A DNA stretch of 64,000 nucleotides from Chaunax sp. Z400. Its lineage: Eukaryota; Chordata; Actinopteri; Lophiiformes; Chaunacidae. Positions 1-10,950 of this stretch are shown here, one piece after another (within the stretch, counting starts at the first letter, position 1; each line of letters opens with the position of its first letter). The stretch spans positions 5,001-69,000 of the forward strand of contig JBAGJB010000181.1 in NCBI GenBank assembly GCA_037577475.1. Direction: 5' to 3'. The position numbers and the translations under genes were made by a program. The notes under the pieces are model-generated. The model was not told where the DNA came from. It made no database searches and saw only the letters and a program-made list of their open reading frames with translations.

Positions 1-3000
1 CATTATACTACTGTTAATAAATATGAAATGAAATTCTGAAAAACCCTTGTTTGTCATCAAACCGCGACAGATTTCAATGAAACTAATCATGAAACTTGAT
101 TTTGAGAGCTTTTCCAGCCAAGTTGAAGCATTTATTGTAAAAATGAGCTTCTACTGTAGAGAAAAGGCCAATATGAACATTATACTACTGTTAATGAATA
201 TGAAATGAAATTCTGAAAAACCCTTGTTTGTCATCAAACCTCAACAGATTTCAATCAAACTAATCATGAAACTTGATTTTGAAAGCTTTTCCAGCCAAGT
301 TACAGCTTATATTGTAAAAATTACCTTCTACTGCAGAGAAAAGGCCAATATGACCATGTTCACAACTGTTACTGAATAAGACGACATACAGACAAAACCT
401 TGTTTGCCATCAAAGTTACTCATTTTCAATTAAACTAAGCATGGAACTTGATTTTGAAAGCTTTTCCAGCCAAGTTGAATCTTATGTTGTAAAAATGAGC
501 TTCTACTGCAGGGGAAAGGCCAATATGAACATTATACTACTGTTAATAAATATGAAATGAAATTCTGAAAAACCCTTGTTTGTCATCAAACTTCAACAGA
601 TTTCAATGAAGCTAATCATGAAACTTGATTTTGAGAGCTTTTCCAGCCAAGTTGCAGCATATATTGTAAAAATGAGCTTCTACTGCAGGGAAAAGGCCAA
701 TATGAACATGTATACTGCTGTTACTGAATAAGACTTGACATACAGACAAAACCTTGTTTGTCATCAAAGTTACTCATTTTCAATTAAACTAATCATGAAA
801 CTTGATTTTGAGAGCTTTTCCAGCCAAGTTGCAGCTTATATTGTAAAAAAAATGAGCTTCTACTGCAGAGAAAAGGCCAATATGAACATTATACTACTGT
901 TAATAAATATGAAATGAAATACTGAAAAACCCTTGTTTGTCATCAAAGTTACTCATTTTCAATTAAACTAAGCATGAAAGTTGATTTTGAAAGCTTTTCC
1001 AGCCAAGTTCAGCTTATATTGTAAAAATGAGCTTCTACTGCAGAGAAAAGGCCAATATGAAGATTATACTACTGTTAATAAATATGAAATGAAATTCTAA
1101 AAAACCCTTGTTTGTCATCAAACCAAGACAGATTTCAATGGAACTGATCATGAAACTTGATTTTGAGAGCTTTTCCAGCCAAGTTGCAGCTTATATTGTA
1201 AAAATGAGCGTCTACTGCAGAGAAAAGGCCAATATGAACATTATACTACTGTTAATAAATATGAAATGAAATTCTGAAAAACCCTTGTTTGTCATCAAAC
1301 TTCAACAGATTTCAATGAAATTAAGCATGAACTTGATTTTGAAAGCTATTCCAGCCAAGTTGCAGCTTATATTGTAAAAATGAGCTTCTACTGCAGGGAA
1401 AAGGCCAATATGAACATTATACTACTGTTAATGAATATGAAATGAAACACTGAAAAACCCTTGTTTGTCATCAAAGTTACTCATTTTCAATTAAACTAAG
1501 CTTGAAAGTTGATTTTGAAAGCTTTTCCAACCAAGTTCAGCTTATATTGTAAAAATGAGCTTCTACTGCAGAGAAAAGGCCAATATGAACATTATACTAC
1601 TGTTACTGAATATGACTCGACATACACACAAAACCTTGGTTGCCATCAAAGTTACTCATTTTCAATTAAACTAAGCATGAAACTTGATTTTGAAAGCTTT
1701 TCATCCACGTTGCAGCTTATATTGTAAAAATGAGCTTCTACTGCAGAGAAAAGGCCAATATGAACATTATACTACTGTAACTGAATAACACTTGACATAC
1801 ACCCAGAACCTTGTTTGCCATCAAAGTTACTCATTTTCAATTAAACTAAGCATTAAACTTGATTTTGAAAGCTTTTCCAGACAAGTTGCAGCTTATAGTG
1901 TAAAAATGAGCTTCTACTGCAGGGAAAAGGCCAATATGAACATTCTACTACTGTTAATGAATATGAAATGAAATTCTGAAAAACCCTTATTTGCCAGCAA
2001 AGTTATACATTTTCAATTAAACTAAGCATGAAACTTGATTTTGAAAGCTTTTCCAGCCAAGTTGCAGCTTATATTGTAAAAATGAGCTTCCACTGCAGAG
2101 AAAAGGCCAATATGAACATCATAATACTGTTACTGAATAAGACGACATACATACAAAACCTTGGTTGCCATCAAAGTTACTCATTTTCAATTAAACTAAG
2201 AATGAAACTTGATTTTGAAAGCTTTTCATCCACGTTGCAGCTTATATTGTAAAAATGAGCTTCTACTGCAGAGAAAAGGCCAATATGAACATTATACTAC
2301 TGTAACTGAATATGACTGGACATACAGACAAAACCTTGTTTGCCATCAAAGTTACTCATTTTCAATTAAACTAAGCATGAAACTTGATTTTGAAAGCTTT
2401 TCCAGCCAAGTTGCAGCTTATATTGTAAAAATGACCTTCTACTGCAGAGAAAAGGCCAATATGAACATATATACTACTGTTACTGAATAACACTTGACAT
2501 ACACCCAAAACCTTGTTTGCCATCAAAGTTACTCATTTTCAATTTAACTAAGCATGAAACTTGATTTTGAAAGCTTTTCCAGCCAAGTTGCAGCTTATAT
2601 TGTAAAAATGAGCCTCTACTGCAGAGAAAAGGCCAATATGAACATTCTACTACTGTTAATAAATATGAAATGAAATACTGAAAAACCCTTGTTTGTCATC
2701 AAAGTTACTCATTTTCAATTAAACTAAGCATGAAACTTGATTTTGAAAGCTTTTCCAGCCAAGTTGCAGCTTATATTGTAAAAATGACCTTCTACTGCAG
2801 AGAAAAGGCCAATATGAACATATATACTACTGTTACTGAATAACACTTGACATACACCCAAAACCTTGTTTGCCATCAAAGTTACTCATTTTCAATTTAA
2901 CTAAGCATGAAACTTGATTTTGAAAGCTTTTCCAGCCAAGTTGCAGCTTATATTGTAAAAATGAGCCTCTACTGCAGAGAAAAGGCCAATATGAACATTC

Positions 3001-4080
3001 TACTACTGTTAATAAATATGAAATGAAATACTGAAAAACCCTTGTTTGTCATCAAAGTTACTCATTTTCAATTAAACTAAGCATGAAAGTTGATTTTGAA
3101 AGCTTTTCCAGCCAAGTTCAGCTTATATTGTAAAAATGAGCTTCTACTGCAGAGAAAAGGCCAATATGAACATTAGACTACTGTTAATAAATATGAAATG
3201 AAATTCTGAAAAACCCTTGTTTGTCATCAAACTTCGACAGATTTCAATGAAACTAATCATGAAACTTGATTTTGAGAGCTTTTCCAGCCAAGTTGCAGCT
3301 TATATTGTAAAAATGAGCTTCTACCGCAGAGAAGAGGCCAATATGAACATATATACTACTGTTACTGAATAACACTTGACATACACCCAGAACCTTGTTT
3401 GCCATCAAAGTTACTCATTTTCAATTAAACTAAGCATGAAACTTGATTTTGAAAGCTTTTCCAGCCAAGTTGCAGCTTATATTGTAAAAATGAGCTTCTA
3501 CTGCAGAGAAAAGGCCAATATGAACATATATACTACTGTTACTGAATAACACTTGACATACACCCAGAACCTTGTTTGCCATCAAAGTTACTCATTTTCA
3601 ATCAAACTAAGCATGAAACTTGATTTTACAAGCTTTTACAACCAAGTTGTAGCCTAATTTGTGAAAATGAGCTTCATTCACAGTGAGTACACCAACATGA
3701 ACATGTACACTGTCACTAAATCTGACTTGAAATGGAAAGAAAAACTTGCTTGCCATCTAACTTACTGAGTTTTAAATAAAATTAAGCATGAAACTTGATT
3801 TTACAAGCTTTTCCACCCAAGTTGTAGCCTGGTTTGTGAAAATGAGCTTCATTTGCTAAGAAAAGGCGAGTAGGAATATCTGTGCTGCTGTTACTAAATA
3901 TGACTTGAAATTCAAAGAAAAACTTGTTTCACATCACACTTTCTTAGTTTTACAGAAAACTAAGCATAAAACTTGATTTTGGAAGCTTCTCCACCCAAGT
4001 TGTAGCATACTTTGTAAAAATGAGCTTCGTTCTCTGAGAAAGGCAAAAATGAATATGTGTGCTGCTGTTAATGAACTGAT
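1..4080. repeat. AT-rich tandem satellite, ~176-bp monomer (about 23 copies)
   Basis: A recurring block (GAAACTTGATTTTGA... then AAAAATGAGCTTCTACTGC, then GAAAAGGCCAATATGAACAT) starts at about 91, 268, 443, 620, 797, 976, 1152, 1329, 1504, 1679, 1854 and 2030, and continues to 3614, 3790 and 3968, so the period is 175-179 bp. Two monomer types alternate irregularly. One carries TCATCAAAC followed by CAGATTTCAATGAAAC, the other CATCAAAGTTACTC followed by TTTTCAATTAAAC. A two-monomer unit of 354 bp repeats once (2431 onward and 2785 onward). Copies from about 3600 are clearly more diverged, and periodicity fades near 4080, as expected at a satellite edge. The left end is cut by the window. Short open frames of 60-93 codons here are periodic and track the monomer; they are not genes. 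The monomer length is in the range of many vertebrate centromeric satellites, but no CENP-B-box-like motif is visible. Confidence 0.96.
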
Positions 4081-5248
4081 TAGCCTGATTTGTATGTTGT
4101 AGTTCTTAATCGTACTCTTTACATTCTACCTAAACAGCTAACAGCATGGGCTGCCATTCCACTCCTTGATGAAGCTGGAGAACAGTCCACACACACTTTG
4201 ACCAGTTGTTGTATTTCTCCAACTTTCACAGAAAATGATCCAGTTTATCAATACATCTACCTTCTTCTATAATTTCAGATATGGTAGTAGAGAGGTAATA
4301 CACATTTTACCTAGACTGATATGAAGTGCCACTCATTAATAATTGACATAAATAATTGACATACATCCTAGTGGTGATTACATTACATTTTGGTTGTTAT
4401 CCGGTGGTGATCTGGTGACAGATGGGAGTGGTACTGCTGGAATAAGGGCCTGTATCCACCAAAACTGAAAATGCCAATTGTTCTTCTGAAAATGCCCAGT
4501 TGGGAGCGCTTCGTCGGCGCAGGGTTTTTCAGATGAGGTGCTTTGGTAGCTATAATACGCAAAATTCACAGAAGTAATTTGTGTTGCAAGATACCTAATT
4601 TCGCAGTGAGTTTGTTTTTATTAAGAAATAATGAGAGTAAAAATGGCAGCACAAGGTAGAGTACTTGCTCTTGCCCTGGCTAGAGTAGGGGAGTAGGGGG
4701 GAGGCTGTGACTGGGCAGAAAATTGTCTGTCTGAAAGGCTACAGGATTAAGCATATACCCTGGCTGGCTATTGGGGGACTGAGGCAACACTGGTCTACAC
4801 TCTTCCTGTGACTCTCCCTCCCCTAGTTCTCCTCCCTCATCTGCCAGTTATGGGGTAAAGGCTGTGTCATCATGAATGTTCAGTAATGTTTTCTCTTAGC
4901 GACTGGTTTAAGTGGGAGAGGGCTGGGTCAACCTTTGTGTGGTGTGAGCGACAGCGGACGGAACAGAACTGAACTGGGTGTTACCTAGCTGAGGTTTAAG
5001 AACTACAACAGTGGAGATGTAGTCTTTTTAATTTATGTTGACCAACAACGCTACCTTGGGAATTACACCCAAAGAATGAAATGCTTAACCTTAATATATT
5101 TAACCCAAAAGGCATACAGGTTCGTTCTATTGATAAAGCATGAGAAAAGGATCCATCCATCAAAAATACCTTAACGATAGACTCCTAACTGGTAGCAAAT
5201 ACAATATGAATAATAATCTTAATTTGGCTGTTTGGCACACAGATCTTT
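4081..5248. other. Unassigned sequence, no gene recognised
   Basis: No coding exon, RNA gene or terminal repeat is recognisable here. Two short open frames (4090-4272 plus; 4378-4569 minus) have no family resemblance I know and no repeat-independent support. A short direct duplication of AATAATTGACATA is visible near 4338-4362. G-rich runs lie near 4685-4705. Confidence 0.6.
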
Positions 5249-5455
5249 GATTTTTCATTTTCATAACAAATATATTATGGGATAAAACTCGAATTACATC
5301 ATGGTAAATCATGAACAGTATTATTGTTGTAAATTAAACTGTCATATGTTCAATTGTTATCCAGTAAATGAGTGATTTAACTGGGGGGGTTAAACACTTT
5401 TGCAAGGGCTGAGCCCCCCTGAAGGTCAGATCCTAGAATAGCCCCTGTCTCTGCT
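5249..5455 (-). mobile_element. Composite DNA-transposon fragment, inverted copy of 10525-10750
   Basis: Read on the minus strand, this stretch contains CAGGGGCTATTCTAGGATCT, a GGGGGGCTCAGCCC block, TTGCAAAAGTGT, then ACTGGATAACAA and later GTTATGAAAATGAAAAATC. The same modules occur in the same order on the plus strand at 10525-10750 (ACTAGACC, GGGGGCTCAGCCCC, TTGCAAAAGTGT, ACTGGATAGCAA, TTTATGAAAATGAAAAATGG). The TTGCAAAAGTG motif is typical of the ends of Tc1-like elements of fish. The CAGGGGC-type end is reminiscent of hAT termini. No transposase frame remains. Family names are inference; the inverted similarity to the second copy is seen directly. Confidence 0.55.
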
Positions 5456-6642
5456 CCACAACACAAAGCATCAGTGTAGTTTTATTAACATGGATGTATT
5501 TTTCTGTGCTTCCAAATGTCACATTCACACTTTTAGTTTCTATTTTAATCTTTCTGTCGTCTCGTTCTGATTGTATGAAGTGCGTTAACCCTCTCAGCTT
5601 CTGTAGCTAACTATTATTAAGACGTCCAGACGCTGTTTGTCGGCAGAAACTTTGATTGTGGCTATAATTGATGCTAATGATCTTAGCAAGCTAAATTAAA
5701 TTACATTAAACTTAGCATGTTATTAGAAAGTGACATAGCAGCCATTGTATTTACCGCTCCGGACCCCAAACCTGCAAATGGCCGCATCTATGCGTGTATC
5801 CATGGTAACACAAATGAGCGTAACTTCGTCACTAAGTTTGTTGTTGATTCCATGCGTTTGGCTCTTTTCATTTTTTCCTCCTTTCTGTCTTTACAGTATT
5901 TATTTATTATTAATACTTTTATATATTAATATAATTGATATATAATATTTAAATTTTTTACACTTTCAATCACAGGCAAATTGTATTTGAAATCATTATG
6001 TATTTATTATTAGTATATGTGATTTTTACAGATGAAATGTTTTTAACATTAACATTACAGCGTGAAAGCTTCATTTAACATTACAACTGGATATGTAATG
6101 AAGTCAAATATCAGGGGCGTGCGCACCTTTTCTTTGCTAGGGACTAAAGTCATGAATGGGACACATACTTGATCTGCCCAGAGGGATGATGTTTGTGAAA
6201 ATGGGTGAATTAGACGGATGTCTTTCCTACTTTGGCAGCCAATTTGTAACCACATTTCTTATCACCCACACTTCATCCATCCTCAAGGACTAATCCATGT
6301 TGGTTTTTCAGGTATTGAAAATAGTCCCACACTACTGATTTTACTTTATTTAGGAGGGATGGAGATCAGTGATATCTGTCTCGACTCTCTCTCCCATGTC
6401 CTCTGCTGAATGTGTGTCAGGTCTAGATAGATAGTCTAAATAGATATGTTTAGTGCGTTATTACATCTTAATTTAGGTGAGTGTAAGCTATAAAACAAAG
6501 TCATAAACTTAGCATAGTGCTGAATCTGGGCCACTCTGTGAAGCAGTTTTGTCAAAATGGTGATTGTGGGGTAACGTGCCAGTGAAGTTGGGGCAGGTTG
6601 AACCAATGGCAAAAAGGCACTTTGGTCATATAATTCACTGCA
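5456..6642. other. Unassigned sequence, no gene recognised
   Basis: No exon, RNA gene or clear element end is seen. A CAGGGGCGTGCGCACC string near 6113 resembles the start of some hAT-like fish repeats, but I could not find a matching opposite end. Short open frames at 5717-5929, 5745-5945, 6055-6255 and 6218-6409 overlap one another on both strands and look like chance frames. Confidence 0.5.
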
Positions 6643-6718
6643 AATACACACACAGACACACACACCTTGCAAACAGACACACACACCCACACACACACAC
6701 ACACACTTTGTACACACA
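6643..6718. repeat. (CA)n microsatellite, interrupted
   Basis: An impure CA run is interrupted by GACACA and CTTGCAAA segments. The longest pure portion is near 6682-6705. Apparent open frames rich in Thr/His or Cys/Val on either strand here are translations of the dinucleotide run. Confidence 0.93.
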
Positions 6719-6719
6719 C

Positions 6720-6977
6720 TGTAAAGGCCCGTTTATGCTCCCCCTACGCACATAAACGGATCCGTCCATCCGTATACGGTCTATCCATCGATGTCTACAC
6801 ACTATGTCATACATACAAAAATTCAATAACAACAACAAGGGTGATGGTCAGAGGTTGTCTCGTCCATATGCGTAAGCTCTCTCAAAACGTGTCTGACTAC
6901 GTACAAAATGAAGACATGTGGAAGGCTCCGCTGTATCTGTATCCGTCTTTAACGGAGAGCATGTATGGGCCTTTACA
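6720..6977. mobile_element. MITE-like element with terminal inverted repeats
   Basis: The left end reads TGTAAAGGCCCGTTTATGCT and the right end, on the opposite strand, reads TGTAAAGGCCCATACATGCT. These are about 20-bp terminal inverted repeats differing at three positions. The element is 258 bp long and encodes no transposase, which fits a miniature inverted-repeat transposable element. It sits directly at the end of a CA microsatellite, so the left target duplication is hard to read and I could not define one. The superfamily (for example PIF/Harbinger-like) is not established by what I see. Confidence 0.7.
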
Positions 6978-7330
6978 ATTTTATGTTATTGTCAGATCAC
7001 TGTTATGACTGTTACTAATGTTGAAATGTTAATATAATAATAATAAACCACACACAAACATGCTTTGCATGCAGAAAAAGTATATTTAAATATATATTCT
7101 TTCTGTAGTTAACACACAAAGATAAGTTAAATCTTTATTGCAATTGCAATAAATGCACAAAGCACAAACGTGATTTTACTTAAAAGTATGAGTTTTTACC
7201 TTTGTTAAATTGATGGCATTATTAAAGTTCAAAATGATCCCAAAATTGTTTGATTTCATGTCATTTTTTATGTCAGTATGTTTCTTTTACCCCTAGCTTG
7301 GGGCAAGGACAGAATAAAAGCCACCATCAG
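6978..7330. other. AT-rich unassigned sequence
   Basis: This stretch is AT-rich with AATAATAATAAA near 7033-7045. No gene, RNA or repeat end is recognised. Confidence 0.5.
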
Positions 7331-7680
7331 ATTACAGTTACATTTACTGAAAATTGGAATTATTAGCGTGATAATTTCTTTTCTTTTTTTAACTTTACAA
7401 TAAAGAATGATATAATACCAGTTCTGGTGCCAGACAAAAATAACGGGTCAGGCATTTTATTTTAATGTGCAGGCACAGCACACGCATACACACACACACA
7501 CACACACACACATCACCACTTTCCTCCACCCTCAACCCTCTGATCTGCACAAACAGCAGCCACACTTGTCGCGGGACCACAATATTTTGAATGCATCCTT
7601 CAATCCCAGCAGTCACACATGTTGCAGGCATGAGAATATTACATGAATTCAGATTAAAAGATGAAAAGAGAGTGAAACAG
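7331..7680. repeat. Segment A, first copy of a direct duplication (second copy 10104-10500)
   Basis: From ATTACAGTTACATTTACTGA to AAGAGAGTGAAACAG this segment is closely similar to 10104-10500. It includes the (CA)n tract near 7486-7512, CCACCCTCAACCCTCTGATC, and GTTGCAGGCATGAGAATATT. The second copy has a longer CA tract and an added short insert. The segment lies 3' of the env remnant when read on the minus strand, so a retroviral LTR is a possible identity. However, I could not place TG...CA ends, and a primer-site-like motif in the second copy points the other way. Confidence 0.85.
7486..7512. repeat. (CA)n microsatellite within segment A
   Basis: An uninterrupted ACACAC run of about 27 bp lies at the same position within segment A as the much longer run at 10247-10318. 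The two are orthologous positions in a duplicated segment that have diverged in length. Confidence 0.93.
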
Positions 7681-7686
7681 GTTAGG

Positions 7687-7712
7687 GGACTTGTAGCTCT
7701 GGCTACAAGTCC
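7687..7712. other. Perfect 10-bp stem hairpin
   Basis: GGACTTGTAG (7687-7696) and CTACAAGTCC (7703-7712) are exact reverse complements separated by a 6-base loop. The hairpin begins seven bases beyond the right end of segment A and is absent from the second copy. There is no U-tract, so it is not called a terminator. Its role is unknown. Confidence 0.75.
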
Positions 7713-7848
7713 TCGACTTTAATATTGTCATCTGTCAACTGCAATACTGTGTGCCTATAGTGAAGTATAATGTGTGATTAAATTAAATGCACCTAATACA
7801 ATTGTTTATGGGGGATAGAATTGACGCATCTCATAAACAATGAAGTAA

Positions 7849-8232
7849 CTACTGTCTTACTAGCGCAGCCACAGCCTGGATCAGCTCTGCCTGCAAGATG
7901 TATCTCATCTTCTCCTCATCTTCACCTGAGTCAAGAATGGAACTTAGTTTGTAGTCGTCATAGTAGGGGATAAGAAGTGGATCACTGGTGGGCGGAGGAG
8001 GCTGTGTCAAAATCATTTGATTAGCCAACTTGGCAGCGAACATTGATCTCACAATAGGAATGCAACAACAGGAAATTAACGCCATCCGAACCAAACAAAC
8101 CACTGCTGCCAATCCTGCCTTAACAAAAATGGCTCCCCATCTCCCCATGTTAATCTCCATCCAAGAGAACCAATCCTTATCTGACCCTGCACTGTCCTTT
8201 ACGTCCTGTGTAAGGGTCTTTAATTTAGTCAT
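7849..8232 (-). pseudogene. Endogenous retrovirus envelope, transmembrane-subunit C-terminal remnant
   Basis: The 127-codon minus-strand frame looks like the end of a retroviral Env transmembrane subunit. A Trp-containing membrane-proximal stretch (W21, W24, W32) leads into a hydrophobic membrane span at about residues 33-60 ending in a CCC cluster (55-57). A polar cytoplasmic tail of about 65 residues follows, with a PPPP run and an acidic stretch. The surface subunit, fusion peptide and ectodomain heptads are missing, so the first Met is only the first in-frame ATG of a truncated gene. No gag or pol is present nearby on this strand. Assignment rests on overall architecture, so an unrelated single-pass membrane protein exon is a weaker alternative. 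Confidence 0.6.
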
Positions 8233-8301
8233 ATCTGCAGTGTTCCATCTGGTGCAGTGTTATTGGGAATGATTGTACAGCAGTATTACAGATATAGACA
8301 C

Positions 8302-8403
8302 TGTATTACACTAAAGGGCATTTTCTGTCTGTCTTGTAAAGTGACACATTCTATAATTTGCTTTGTAAACTGTACGATATGGTCATTTGTTATGTACTCT
8401 CCA
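8302..8403. repeat. Segment B, first copy of a direct duplication (second copy 11299-11403)
   Basis: TGTATTACACTAAA, ATTTTCTGTCTGT, TTGTAAAGTGACACATTCTA, TTGCTTTGTAAACTGTAC and TTATGTACTCTCCA occur in the same order and spacing here and at 11299-11403 with few substitutions. Similarity stops abruptly at 8403, where the CAGGGGCGGATCTAGG sequence begins, and resumes about 1.5 kb later as segment C. Confidence 0.88.
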
Positions 8404-9913
8404 CAGGGGCGGATCTAGGATTTTTCAAATACAGGGGCCAACAAGGCGCCACATTTAACACAGAGGGGCCAAGAATGTCCAACATCATATCGAACGTCTA
8501 TGAACATTTCCAAAGTCAGTGAGATCTATTTACATTTCCAGAGTCATTCCTTGTTTGTCATTACTCTATAGCTTTGAGAAAAGACAAAATTTGATATATT
8601 TTTGCTTAATTTTCATCTTTAATAAATATTTAACTGAGATGTAGAAAAAATAATACATAATACACTTTTTTCCAAATATGTTATACATGAAATACTTTAA
8701 AACAGCCAATGTATATAATTACAACATGTATAACAGTTTATAGCAGAGTAACTGGCAGTTAGCTTAGCTACTGCAATTTACATTGCATTTCTTTCAAAAA
8801 AGAACAATTCTGCGGTTTCTGTGATTGGAGCTGAAACGCCTCAAAGTCATCCATATCCAATGACTTTGCCCGTCTAGACTCTGCTCAAAACACCAATTTG
8901 ACTCAAACGGTCATCTCCATCAAAATCCATTCTTGTATTCAGCTAAAACCATTACAACTGACAACTATACAATCTATTAGTCCATTTTACACAACTATTA
9001 GTACATTTTAAGGTGAAGACTTGATGCTGGAAACATTCAGTCAGAGCCCTTTTAGAGCTGAGAATGCACTGCACAGCAAAATAAAACTTTGTCACCATGG
9101 GGGACAAAAATTCAGGTATTTACTAGTGCGTCTATTTGTGAACTCAGTGTCATGTAAAGAGTACATAGAATGCAGTTACCTGTCATTATGTCACTCTGTG
9201 TTTTCCCCAGTCTGGACCTTGGCTGACTTCTGCTCGGCTCTTTGTTGCTCTCTCCCTTTCCACTGCTCTGCCACCGAGTCATTTTCACTGGCTGGCAGGC
9301 TGGGCTTCTTTTTTGCGAAAAAAACAATGTATATCCGTCTGTCCCTTTCTTTTCATACTTTCTATCTCTGCCTAACATTATAGGTTGCACAAAAAAACAA
9401 TTACTAACTACGCACTACATGCATTATCCTTATTGGCGTGCTAAATTCAAGCCAGGACTCACTTCCATCATACTTTTTCAAGCATTCCTTTAATTTACTT
9501 AGTGGTTGAGGCATTCCTGAAATTTTTTTTCACAAATACGACATAAGTTAGCTAGCGACGTATGTATAATGTCCGACAAACATAAGTTCGGTGACACTCT
9601 TTCATATGTTAATACAAATTAATGTAGGGCATCATAACTTACCATGAAGCTCCTACGGAGGATGGAAACACCGACCGCCTCTGATCTTCTCCGTGCAGGT
9701 GCAGTCTTATGCCACATTCAAGTCACATCGGAAATACTGTTTTACAGCGTTGCTGCAGCATTCGTGCCATATCTGAATAACCGTATCTCACTTATAAATA
9801 AGACTCTCATGAAAATCCAAGCTACGAAGTGTTTCACATTGTAACTCTCCCTCCCACGTGACATAAACAAAGCATCATTAAAGTTACAAGTGACAGTACA
9901 GGGGCACAATATC
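8404..9913. mobile_element. ~1.5-kb insertion between segments B and C, possible hAT-like remnant
   Basis: This stretch is absent from the second copy, where segment B is followed by segment C after only about 50 bp. The left edge begins CAGGGGCGGATCTAGGATTT, which resembles hAT-type termini in fish. On the minus strand around 9330-9170, a Lys-rich frame containing an FFxxKK-like stretch followed by a GTAA donor-like site could be the first exon of a transposase, but this is weak. I could not find a matching right inverted end near 9913 or an 8-bp target duplication. A 120-codon plus-strand frame (9021-9383) and overlapping frames have no recognised domain. Confidence 0.4.
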
Positions 9914-9992
9914 GAGGACAGGATACATTTATGATTGTACAAGTCTTTCCATTTTCCATTTTCTTCTCTAATGTTATGCCTAAGTAAAAGTC
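9914..9992. repeat. Segment C, first copy of a direct duplication (second copy 11456-11560)
   Basis: GACAGGATACATTT, a CTTTCC ATTTT stretch and AAGTAAAAG occur in the same order as at 11456-11560. It is shorter and more diverged than segments A and B. Confidence 0.6.
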
Positions 9993-10103
9993 ATGTTATT
10001 ATTATTTATTTTCCTATGTATTTATTTGCATATTTGGTTTTGAGGTAATCCAAAAGTAATGGAAAATAATCAAATTTCATGACATTATTATTGTGGTATT
10101 TGG

Positions 10104-10247
10104 ATTACAGATACATTTACTGAAAATTGGAATTATTAGTGTGATTATTTATTTTATTTTTTAAAAACTCTACGATAAAGAACGATTTAATACCAGTTCT
10201 GGCGCCCGAAAAAGATGGGTCAGGCATTTTAGTTTAATATGCACATA

Positions 10248-10320
<73 letters not shown>

Positions 10321-10500
10321 ACAACTTTCCACCACCCTCAACAACCCTCTGATCTGCACAAACAGCAGCCACACCTACAGTGTTAGAATGTCGCAGACCA
10401 CAACGTTTTGAATGCATCCTTCAGTCCAACACTCACACATGTTGCAGGCATGAGGATATTACATGAATTCAGATTAAAAGATTAAAAGAGAGTGAAAGAG
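10104..10500. repeat. Segment A, second copy
   Basis: Similar to 7331-7680 along its whole length, with a long CA run in the middle and an additional AGTGTTAGAATG-type insert near 10380. The TGGCGCCCGAA string at 10200-10210 matches the core of a tRNA-Lys-type retroviral primer binding site; the first copy has a degraded version (TGGTGCCAGA). Confidence 0.85.
10247..10318. repeat. (CA)n microsatellite, about 36 units
   Basis: An uninterrupted CA run of about 72 bp. The minus-strand open frame crossing it is a Cys/Val translation of the repeat and is not a gene. Confidence 0.97.
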
Positions 10501-10524
10501 AGAACAGAAGGATACATAGGCCTA

Positions 10525-10950
10525 CTGATACTAGACCTTTAGGGGGCTCAGCCCCTAATGAGAATGTGATATGGTACAGTGCCTTGCAAAAGTGTCCAAC
10601 TTCCAACAGACTCATTTTACTGGATAGCAAATGAACATTCACACTTTGTAACAAATGTTACTTTTATTTACCACAATATTACTTTGAATGATTTGGTAGA
10701 AAGTGATGACTTTTACCACACAAGTTTTTTTTTATGAAAATGAAAAATGGAGCATGATGTTTGCAGAAGTATGCATTTCCTTTCACTTTGGTAAACCTCA
10801 ATTAAATCAATTACACACTGTTACCCTCAAAAGCAAATTAATTACTTTGGTGGTCTATTGTAGTGTATAATAATAATGGATCAGAGACAACAATTACAGA
10901 TTTTAATATAATACACCAGTTTCAAAGAGGAGCTTCTAGCTATAGAAAGT
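10525..10950 (+). mobile_element. Tc1-like terminal fragment with adjoining CAGGGGC-type repeat fragment
   Basis: TACAGTGCCTTGCAAAAG at 10575 matches the usual start of Tc1-like elements in fish, including the TA expected at the insertion site. Upstream, ACTAGACC and GGGGGCTCAGCCCC match the modules at 5390-5455 in opposite orientation. Downstream AT-rich sequence has no transposase frame, so this is an end fragment or a non-autonomous copy. The right limit is approximate. Confidence 0.5.

Noticed and set aside
735..2490. Open frames of 60-93 codons in the left satellite
   Set aside because: They are in phase with the 176-bp monomer and repeat the same peptide; non-coding.
1..4080. CENP-B box in the 176-bp satellite
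   Set aside because: The monomers contain almost no CpG and no match to the TTCG...CGGG pattern.
6436..7008. Cys/Val- or Thr/His-rich open frames near 6.4-7.0 kb and 7.4-7.6 kb
   Set aside because: They are translations of CA/TG microsatellites and a MITE body.
9021..9390. 120- and 92-codon frames on opposite strands as a host gene
   Set aside because: They overlap on both strands, lie inside an insertion absent from the second copy, and show no domain. A transposase exon remnant is only a weak possibility.
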